16,407 bases of DNA from Thoreauomyces humboldtii. Its lineage: Eukaryota > Chytridiomycota > Chytridiomycetes > Spizellomycetales > Powellomycetaceae. Under the pieces are notes generated by a model, which saw only the letters and a list, made by a program, of their open reading frames with translations, made no database searches and was not told the origin of the DNA. Location of the stretch: contig JADGJA010000510.1 of the NCBI GenBank assembly GCA_027596035.1, positions 1 to 16,407 on the forward strand, given 5' to 3'. This document shows, in pieces, positions 1 to 8,468 of the stretch (positions within the stretch are counted from its first letter, which is position 1; every line of letters begins with the position of its first letter). A program made the position numbers and the translations under genes.

Positions 1-99
1 TCTCTCCACCCCTTCTCACACGCCGACAACTGCAGGCAACCCCCGAAAGGGCAGCATAGCGCACACGCACCGCCACCAACCAGGACAGGAAAAGGAGAA

Positions 100-230
100 A
101 TGGGCATCAGAGGACTGGCTGGATACGTTCAGAGTCTCCCGTCTGCTGCCGCTGCAGTCGCCGTAACGTGGCCCATACAGGGTGCAGAGGAACCGACAAC
201 GATCCTCGTTGACGGCAACTCGTTCGGTAG

Positions 231-265
<35 letters not shown>

Positions 266-2477
266 TGCGAGAGAGGGTCGGCGTAAAAGCCTAACATCAG
301 GTTGCTCCTGTATGTGACTTACCAACTACAGTCCATCAGATTGCAAAGGAGCTCAACTGGGTACATGGAGGTAAGGATAATCGACCGGGGCCAATTGCAT
401 ACTTCTATGACAAGTGGTTTACCTTGTCGATCTTGCAGCACGCCATGAGAGCCTTACGGTCGCACTCCTCCATAACGTTTCCCGTCTCGTCCGTGTCGGT
501 ATCTTTCCTCATTTCATCTTCGACGGCATGCTCCCCTCCCACAAGATCGAAGAGCGCAAGTCTCGGCTGACGGAAAAGGTGTCCAGGATCAGATCCGTGA
601 TGGACGACATCCTTCTCACCTCCCGCGACCCTTCGGACCTCGCACGGCACGGATCCGCCAACCTCCTTCCTCCCCTCGCCATGCCCGCCTGCATCCACGC
701 CCTTCGGAAGGCAGGACACCGCGTCTTCGTCAATCCGGACGGGGAGGCGGACGTCGAGCTTGCTCGGCTGGCTCACGCCTCGGATGCCCCCATCTTGTCG
801 TTGGACAGCGACTACTTTGTGTACGTCACCGGAAGGGAACAGGGAGAGGGACTGGGCGGTGGATACATGCCTTACACGAGTCTGAGATGGCGAGGAGACG
901 AGCTCCATGCGGATCTCTACAAGCGTGCCAACGTCGCCGATGCCATGGGTCTCAACCAGCGTCTTCTTCCTGCCCTCGCCGCGCTGGTCGGATGCGACTA
1001 CATCACCCATGCGACGAGGACGTATGCATCCCAGCTGGAGGTGCTCAGTCCGAAGCTGAAGGGTGCGTCGAGGATCCAGAAGGTCCTGGCTGCGTTGAGA
1101 TCCCAGAACACCGTAGGGTGCCCCTTCGAGGCCGTCGACGCCGTGCTGGAGCCTTTGAAGAATTGTGAGCAGAAGAGAGCGTTGAGGACGGCGCTAAGGG
1201 CAGGTGCGGATCTCACAGGCAACCTTCCATTTCCGCTCCTCCATCGTTGGCTCACTTTGTTCTCCCTCGATGCAGCACTGACACACTACATGCCATGCGA
1301 CGAGCTTGATGATGCGCCTTCCCCATCACCTCAACCCCCTCGTATCCTAGATCTCTTTCGACAAGGTCGATACGACCACCGGTTGACTGAGATCGCAACC
1401 CAACGCACGATGTGGTGTAGCCCATTCGTGGAAGACCTAACACGGGGATCCGCCTGGGAAACCTCTCGCGGACTGCGAAGATGGGTGTACGCCATCACCC
1501 TGTGGTCGTGCGCTCCCCAGGACATCGCAGCCACATGGGGAACCTTACCGGTCGACCCCAAAATGTCGGACGACTGGCATGCAGGGACTCTACGTATGAA
1601 AGAGCATCTACGAAGAGCGGACAGACTTGTCCAGGAGAACGTGGATCCCGTCCCCTACAAAGATCTGGCCAGGATGGTGTCGAAAAGCGACACGTTGCCA
1701 TCCGTGCTCACGCTGACGACAGCGGAACGGAAAGCCGTACGGTCCAGGATATTGGATCTGGACAATCCGGCCGCCGTAAAGGCGTCGCGAACCGAGTTCA
1801 CCCCTCTGATCGCTTCGACTCGGTATTTGATACGAGATCTCTTCGCGAGAGATCGTCCCATCGCGAACCACGAGGTCGTGGCCATCCTTTGCGCCGGCGT
1901 GCTCGCCCTTCTCAACCTCTCATCGGATTCCCTCTCCTCGACCACCACCACGACGACAGATCTCGTCCCCTCCGTCGTCCCTCGACGCGCGACCCGCTCA
2001 TCGCTCCACCGCATGGCTCAGCTCGAGACCGTCCTCTACGCCTACCTGAGCCTCTCCCACTCCCTCCTCCTCGCCACCGACGACCCCGAGGACGAGGAGG
2101 ATCCGTCGTCGACGTGGAGATGCATCGACGGGATCGAGTTCCATCGATGCATGGAGATGGCCAAGGGCGGTGCATCGCCCGAGAGGATCCTGGGCTCGGT
2201 TCCCGACGCCTTGGAGGCGTACAGGATGGCGTGGGAGGCTGCGACGTGGGAGGTGGAGGATGAGATGGATCTTGTCATTCGGTATGAGAAAGTCGCCATG
2301 GAGGAGACGCGGCCGGTCACGGCAGTTTCAAAGGTCGGTGGAAGGACCAGGAGGAGGAAGGCGACGGCGACGGGTGCGGTGGGTAAGGGTGTTGGTGGGT
2401 CTAAGAAGATGAGCGCTCCGCCGGTCGTGAGCGGGACGAACTTCTTCGATCTGCTGGGTACGGGATGTCAATTCTGA
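100..2477 (+). CDS. Asteroid-type XPG/FEN1-fold nuclease-like protein
   Basis: Spliced CDS join(100..226, 332..370, 439..2477), 734 aa; introns are 227-331 and 371-438. The N-terminus MGIRGLAGYV and LVDGNSF (D38) match the XPG N-terminal region of Asteroid-like proteins. FIFDG (D84), GEADVELARLA (E158, D160), SLDSDYFVY (D178, D180) and LVGCDYI (D242) follow in family order, so the acidic metal-binding set of the FEN1/XPG fold looks intact. The YMPYTSL segment after the SLDSD motif is typical of Asteroid relatives. The C-terminal half is alpha-helical, ending in a basic Gly/Lys/Arg-rich tail. The family fold is that of structure-specific nucleases, but the function of fungal Asteroid homologues is poorly known. 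For intron 2, a 44-nt alternative ending at AAG 414 is also in phase, but it adds eight residues between WVHG and the FDG motif; the CAG at 438 fits family spacing better. The start has purine -3 and G +4. Confidence 0.85.
231..265 (+). repeat. (GT)12-(GA)5 compound microsatellite inside intron
   Basis: Twelve GT units at 231-254 run directly into about five and a half GA units at 255-265. The array begins four bases inside the first intron of the Asteroid-like gene (donor at 227). Every unit is a potential GT donor dinucleotide, although only the first lies in a GTAGGT context. Confidence 0.95.
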
Positions 2478-2774
2478 CACTAGACTTTTTTCCACTTCAT
2501 GCAATTTTTGGTCTGTCACGGCGACATCATATTACGACGTCACAACAACTGAAGGAGACTACGCAACGAGGTTTCGATATTCTATAGTTGTCAAATGTAT
2601 GACGTGGCAAACAAACAGCGCAGGATGCAGAACGGAAAAGAAAATTATGTACAGGAGGGCCACGCACGAGTAACTACGGGTTTTAGTACTAAGTAAGGCC
2701 GCACACCTACCACCACTTGCAGGGAAGCGTAATGGAGGGAGGGAACCGGTGGTTTTGAGGAAAACCCCTCGAGA
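2478..2774. other. Convergent intergenic region
   Basis: This is the shared 3' region between the + strand Asteroid-like gene and the - strand kinase gene. It is more AT-rich than the flanking exons and must hold both 3' UTRs. I see no coding signal and no clear AATAAA hexamer. Confidence 0.6.
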
Positions 2775-3857
2775 TTACCATCCTCCAGGCTGTTCCGGGA
2801 CCTCCCACTCCAAAGGCGTCAAAGGTCCCGCCGAAGCGGCCTGATCCATGCGTTCGCCGAGAGCCAGGAACATGCGTTCGAGTCTAGCATAGTCCGGGAC
2901 GTCGTTGAACGCGAGGTCCCTGGCATGGACGATGAGTTCCTCGAACTCTTCGGGAAGTCCTTCGGTGAGGTTGAAGATCAACGTATCCTGCTTCACCGCC
3001 AACGTCTTCCTCCACCCTTCGTGGGAGGACATGGCTCTCATGTTGGACCACGGGAGCCTTCCCTTTGCCAGTTCCACGACGACGTAACCGAGAGACTCGA
3101 TGTCGTCCCTCCTCGAGTTGAGTTTCCCCTTGTGAACGTTGATGCTGGCGTACCGAGCCGTCCCCGTCGGCGTTCGGTGGTTCTCGCGTTTCTGAGATCG
3201 ATTGTGTTTCCCCGAGGTGTCCGCGAGATGGGTGGCGAGACCTAGGTCCACGAGGAAAATGGTGGGTCGACCGGTTCGATCGTCGTCGTGATGACCTACG
3301 CAGAACTGGCCGGGTTTGACGTCGCGAAAGACGATGTTGCGGGAGTGAAGTTCCTTTAGACGACGGATCATCTGAGGTATGCAGTAGACGATCGTGCGGA
3401 GAGGGAGGGTGCCGGCGGGTGAGAGCTGTTGTAGCTGCTTGAGGCTGGGACCGAGGCAACTCATGACCATCACGTTGTAGGACCTAACAATAGGTTCACG
3501 TCAGTTTGGGGTCGAGGGTCACTGGTAAACCAGCTGCGCCTGATTCCTCCTTACCCTTCCATCCCTCCGTAATAGCACTGTGGGAATCCCTCGCAATCCC
3601 CAAGCTCCTTGTATAACTTGTCTGAAAGCCAAAAAAAACACGCCAGCCCGTAAGCCATCGAATCGAACAAATTCCTCAAGCAATCCCTGCCCGGATCTCT
3701 TACATTCATGCTGCAACTGGGGAGAGTTGCACCGAGCGTCCTCTCGTTTGATGGCGACCCTGTGATTCGTCACAGTGTCCTCGCCCGCAAAGACCTCGCC
3801 AAAACTGCCTTCTCCGATCTTCTCGCGGACCACCCACTTTGACGCGACGAGGACCAT
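2775..3857 (-). CDS. Casein kinase 1-type protein kinase, variant catalytic loop
   Basis: Spliced CDS complement(2775..3483, 3555..3621, 3704..3857), 309 aa; introns are 3622-3703 and 3484-3554. The Gly-rich loop is GEGSFGEVFAG (residues 15-25), the ATP-binding lysine is K37 in VAIK, and E51 is the likely helix C glutamate. YNVMVMSCLGPSL (76-88) and RYASINVHKGKLNSRRDDIESLGYV (about 184-208) are casein kinase 1 signatures. The catalytic loop reads FRDVKPGQF: D128 and K130 are kept, but the usual HRD histidine is F126 and the usual Mg-binding asparagine is Q133. The metal motif is DLG (D153). The protein is essentially only the kinase domain, ending near residue 309 without the long C-terminal tail of Yck- or Hrr25-type enzymes, so no membrane lipidation signal is seen. 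CK1 enzymes phosphorylate Ser/Thr in signalling and trafficking; activity of this copy is uncertain. It lies convergent with the Asteroid-like gene. Confidence 0.88.
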
Positions 3858-5592
3858 GCGAGGAAAGTTGCCGGACGAAGCGGATGAGAGACAGCGCTCC
3901 TGCGCCGTATTTCTTGTCGTAGGACCGAGCGAGGGAACTGGGAGAGACGTAGCGTAACGAACTTTTTGGGAAAGAAACTAGCGGGGGGTGGTGCTGCGAT
4001 GACACGCGTGGGAAAGTTGCAAAGGGCAACTGGGGCGATGTGCACTTGTGAAGAAGACGGGTAGGTGACCGTAGGGAGGTGGAGATCCGTCGTATGGAAT
4101 TGCCGTGTATTGGAGGAGGGAACTGTGGAACCCCGTAGAAGGTGATGTATAATAAATGTGGAAATGCAAACTGGGCAACGGGGGCGAGGTTGAAAGGAGG
4201 GGAAGCTGTGCGCCGCTTTGTTTCGAGAGGCACAAGGAAACCACCGGTCAATAGCGCGATACATTAAGCGAGATTCATATGGCGGGTAGAGATCGAGCAA
4301 CGGAACATAGAGAAAGAGAAAGAGCAGCAAAGAGCTACTATAGCAGCAGTAGAAGAGGGAAGTGGGAGATCCCCAGGAGACGCTGCCAGTGGTTCCCGCA
4401 GCTGGCGCTCAACCAGCGCATCCGAACGTCAATCCGCCAACAAAAAGTATACTTTGACACCTGGATCATACTCGTCAGACCGATCCTCCAAACGACATTG
4501 GAACGATACCTGCTGCCAGACCTGCTGGACGCGGCGGGCAAGGATTTGAGCGCGAGCACTGCCATGTGCCGAAAGCCACGGATTCAAACCAGTATTTTGA
4601 CTCACCCACTGCACCGAAGGTCAGAATCCTGAGATCACGCGTGATATCGCTGTTGACTCTCTGCGCCTCTGGACGGGAGCGGCCTGCTCACTCTTGTAGG
4701 GAGGAAGCCTTTGGAGGCGCCATTGAGATGGTCATCAGGCCTCAAGCTGAGGAATACGTCTGTCGAAAAAAATCACCCCGTTCCGCGCCGCTGTCCCGCC
4801 GGGCGACTCATGGATCAAACGGCTAGGCAACCTTCTCGAGAGAAGGCAATACCAGCAAATCATTATACGGCTCTTTTCCTCCCACACCGTCTACGTTTGC
4901 AAAGAGCCATCGCCCCCTCCCCCCTCCCCGGATAATATCTCAAAGTTAGTGCTCGGCCGGGTGGAATCTTGATTGGGGACAGATGAGCGTTTGTTTTGAG
5001 TTTCGATAAACGAGACTCCCAGGGCAGCGGAAATTGAGTGGGCTTCAGGCCTCGGCGCTGACCCGCGTTGCGTACAGTAGCTTCTGAAAGGCTCTGATGG
5101 AGTGTTTATGCTTCCTGGTTCCTCTTGGCGGGTGTCGGTCTTGAGCATCTGTCGAAGCAGCCATCAACATGGGCCTCGTCGCATGGGGTGATCAAGATAC
5201 ACGTCAGGAGAACGGTCTGTCTGGAAAGCGTTCGCCTTTATATGAAATTCATGCGAGACTCCATGCGAGGAAGGAGGTTCAACCGTTCCTCCTTCCTCTC
5301 TTCACGAGGTGACTGTCCGACTAGAGTTCCCTCCTGCGGCTGACGACATGGCGGGCAACACACATACCGACGCATTGAACAACAGATCAATCTCTCGCGG
5401 GTATTGGGCTGTGACTTATGATGTCGAGCTATGGGTCGAGCGCTTTCAAGGGGACCCACTTTGCCTTGAACCGATGTCGACAGCTCCTATTCATCATGCT
5501 CAACTACTTCGACACCAGGAAGTCTTCGATTTTATGTGCATCGTGGCTCTGTCGTGGCTATCCTTGTAATCTATATAGCTCAACTCTAGACT
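3858..5592. other. 1.7-kb intergenic region without recognisable gene
   Basis: This lies between the start of the kinase gene and the stop of the propeller gene, both on the - strand. The part next to the kinase (3858 to about 4370) is pyrimidine-rich on the - strand, as expected for a fungal leader and promoter. Open frames at 4279-4632, 4566-4826, 5125-5343 and 5309-5569 (+) have no recognisable motif, no matching splice partners, and irregular base composition, so I do not call them genes. A C-rich tract lies at 4910-4928. Non-coding RNA or decayed sequence cannot be excluded. Confidence 0.55.
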
Positions 5593-7800
5593 CTAGACGC
5601 TCAGCACCTTGTTGGGCAGGTAGAGTGGCATGCTGTCCTCCCACATCGAGTCTGTGATCATCCTTTTATTGGACCCGTCAGCATTCATGACGAAAATCTG
5701 GCCGTAAGGTTGGAAAGTATCATCGTAGGTGGCGGCCTCGACGCGGAATCCGTTCATGCCCGAGGACCAGAGAATGCGGCCGTCGGCAGTCCATGTTGCG
5801 TGCGCGTCTAACATGAGAGAAAAAGGAGCGAAGCTTTAGCATCGGTAATGTGTGTCTTGAATTGCGTGAGTGAGTTTACCGTTTGCTCCGCTGCTCGTAA
5901 GAACTTGGAGTTCAGAGCCATCCGGCTTGATGGTGCACACATCGTAGTTGGTAGCGTTCATCCGTCTTGTGAAGACAATCTTTGTGCCGTCCGGTGAGAA
6001 GTGGGGAAGGTTGTCGAGACCTGTGGTGAGAACCTTTATGCTCTTGTCGGCGAGGTTCATCACACGGAGTCCGAACTGAGCTGGAGATCCTCCCCAGACG
6101 CGGAACACGAGGGTCTTGCCGTCGTGCGAATAAGTAGGGAAACCCGAGTTCACAGACCCGTCCGTGAGCTGCTCGTAGGAAGTGCCGTTGTGAATAATGG
6201 AACCATTGGCCGAAGCGCGGAAGATCCAAGCCGTGAATTGTGCACGGGCCTATCATCGGAGCATGAAGAAGAGGGAGCTCTTGATAAACGAAATGAGCGA
6301 TGCTGATGTCAATTTTACGAGTACATACCTGGAACCAGGCGCCAAGTCCGAACGCGATCTCGCCGCCGTCCGGGGACCAGTCGGGTTGGAAAGCACCCGC
6401 CAGCCCCATTCCCGCCGCCCCACCGGATATCTTTCCGGAGGCAACGTCGTCAAAAACTACCTGGTAGTCAGTGGTGTTTGGGTTCATTGTGACGATTGAT
6501 GAATCGCCGGTCTGTTTGGAAGTCATGGCAAGTTTGCCCTGCCTGGAGAGGACGGGGAACACGTCTGTAAAGCGGTAGTCCCACTCGTTATCCCAGCTAT
6601 AAAGCGGTGCTTCCATCTTCCGGACGGTGTTGTCATACTTCTCGTACACGACGAGCTTGCCATCTGGCGACCAAGATGGCGACCGGAATGTGCCGGAGAC
6701 GAACGGATGGACTGCGTGGGACGTGTAGTTCAGCCCGGCGCGGGAACGAGGCCCTTTGACGAGATATCCGATGGTGTTGTTTCCGACGTAGGAAGGCTGC
6801 AGCTTCATGCCGGCTCCAGAGGTCTCCTCTCTGCGATCGGTTCCACTAAAGTCGATGGACACGATCTGCGTGTCGGTGCTGTCAAGGCTTTCAGGACGGT
6901 GGCAGTTCCACGTCTGCTCCCGAGTCATCTCGTGGTAGACGATGCGCTTTCCGTCAGGGCTCCACTTGGGAGCGCCGAGAGAGTAGTCCTGCTTCTTGAC
7001 GACCTGCCTGAGTCCGGTACCATCGGGTCGAATGGCGTAGATCGCCATGGCCTGCGTGTGTTCCCACCCCGTTCCGTTGCCGTGGCCAGTCCAACCCGTG
7101 TTGCGGTCAGATGCAAATGCAATCCATTCCCCGTCCGGGGACCACGAGGGCGAGAAGTAACCGTTGGGAGATGAGCTGTCAGCTGACGCCCGCGCCTGTC
7201 TGGTAATGCAAGAAACATGGCCGGTGCGGAGATCCTTGATCCACACGTTCGCCTGGTAGCCGTTCGCGGTCGAGACGTACGCTCCCTTGGTCTTATCGTG
7301 ATTCAGCACGAGAGCATCTTCAAACGAGGGGGTCCCGAGGACTTTGCGAAGCTTGGTTCCGTCGATGTTGACGCGGTAGAGGTCTGACTGCCCATCGCCG
7401 TTTCGCTGATTTGTCTGCGTCAGCTTCCCATGTTTCGACAGACGGAACTTTATGGCGAAGATGTGCATACCTCAGAGGTGAACGTGATCTCCTTTCCGTC
7501 GGGAGTGAAGGAACCATGGTAATCAAACTTTGAATCCTTGGCGCTAAGGAGTTGACGCTCGTTGGTGCCGTCAGCGTTTGCGATGAAAAGGGTGGCCGAG
7601 GATGGACCGATACGGTTCATGAGCATGACACCCTTCCTGCCGTGGGCAACCAGACCCCGCGAGTGCGCGGTGGAGGCGAGACGCTGGTAGAAGCCGTTCT
7701 CAAGGGAGATCTGCCCGACATCTCCGAGGACCGAGGATGGAAGCGAGACGAGACCGATGAAGGCCTGCACGAGCGAGGCGATAGCCAGGGAAGAACGCAT
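5593..7800 (-). CDS. Secreted TolB/PD40-type beta-propeller protein
   Basis: Spliced CDS complement(5593..5807, 5880..6249, 6329..7414, 7471..7800), 666 aa; introns of 56, 79 and 72 nt are in phase. An N-terminal signal peptide of about 26 residues (MRSSLAIASLVQAFIGLVSL then PSSVLG) directs it to the secretory pathway. The rest is built from TolB/WD40-like PD40 units, seen as the repeating F/W-[ST]-x-DG motif: FTPDG (about 98), WSPDG at 201, 261, 358 and 456, YSHDG (512), FSPDG (556) and WTADG (601). Intervening strands carry NADGTN-, RPDGTG-, KPDGSE- and NADGSN-type loops. I count roughly eleven or twelve blades, which could form two six-bladed propellers, as in TolB-related proteins. There is no catalytic domain after the propeller, so the link to dipeptidyl peptidases is structural only. 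Such propellers usually bind proteins or glycans; the ligand here is unknown. Confidence 0.85.
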
Positions 7801-7867
7801 GTGGGTGGGGAAAGGACGAAGTTTGTCGTCAACCAGCAGAGGGGAACCTTTGGCCCACCTTCATCGC

Positions 7868-7874
7868 CTTTATA
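7868..7874 (-). promoter_or_regulatory. TATA-like element of the propeller gene
   Basis: TATAAAG on the - strand lies 68-74 nt upstream of the start codon at 7800, a usual distance for a fungal core promoter with a short leader. A TACTGTA heptamer (7873-7879) overlaps it, giving GTACTGTATAAAGG. Confidence 0.5.
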
Positions 7875-8144
7875 CAGTACTAACGCTCGGAAGAAAATAT
7901 GTACATCGGAAGCCATGGTCATTTTGCACAGGTGTGTGCAGTTGATCGGTTCCGGAATGCTTGGACTTGCACAGGATCCGGCTTTGGACAGCTGCGGAAA
8001 GGAGGCCGCGGGTGCGACAGCCCCGTCAACCGAAAAGTAGAAGTTGCAGAACGTTCCTCAAAAGTAGTACCGTTACTTCACAACTCTCCCGGAATATCGC
8101 CCGGATACGACGAGGGATAAGGATGGCGCCCTTCCTGCCACAGT

Positions 8145-8183
8145 AGCTCGACTAGTCACGGAGCAGTCACGGAGCTCGACTAG
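8145..8183 (+). repeat. Nested short direct repeats
   Basis: AGCTCGACTAG occurs at 8145-8155 and again at 8173-8183. Between and overlapping them, AGTCACGGAGC is tandemly duplicated (8154-8164 and 8165-8175). This looks like local slippage or a small double duplication in intergenic DNA. Confidence 0.9.
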
Positions 8184-8468
8184 GACCCAGCTCCAAACCC
8201 CAAGATATAGGCATCACCACGGGCAACGAAAGAGCTCCTCCCTTTTTTTTTTTTCGTTTTAGAACCTTTTGTATTGGGACAAGGACGGTTGTATATGTGG
8301 GGATGCTGGTGTGCTCCGCTTTATCCATGCTGATCGCTTGTCTCTTCGTGTTTCCCATTTCCATATTGTGCTCCCACCACGTTGTTCCTGACAACGTCTT
8401 TTCTTCTTCACCCTCCCTATCACTTTTGTAGGTTCATGGTCAGTGAAATGCTGAATCCCTTTCCCCGA

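Larger units (their letters stand above)
7801..8468. other. Promoter of propeller gene and 3' region of REJ-like gene
   Basis: This intergenic stretch separates two - strand genes. It holds a TATA-like element at 7868-7874, a TACAGTA heptamer overlapping it, a short repeat cluster at 8145-8183, and a run of twelve T at 8243-8254. I see no gene in it. Confidence 0.6.

Noticed and set aside
371..414. A 44-nt version of intron 2 in the Asteroid-like gene ending at AAG
   Set aside because: It is in phase but the intron is very short, the acceptor is weak, and it inserts eight extra residues before the conserved FDG motif; the CAG at 436-438 is better.
1481..2263. A 260-codon open frame on the + strand within the Asteroid-like gene
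   Set aside because: It is a shifted frame of the real exon, rich in Arg, Gly and Pro as expected from GC-rich out-of-frame translation.
4580..4645. Possible tRNA on the - strand (GGTTTGAATCC resembles a B box)
   Set aside because: The T-stem does not pair and the spacing from the D-arm-like sequence to the B box is too short for an anticodon arm.
4279..4826. Overlapping + strand open frames of 117 and 86 codons
   Set aside because: No motif, no supporting splice sites joining them into a longer protein, and no resemblance to known families; left as intergenic.
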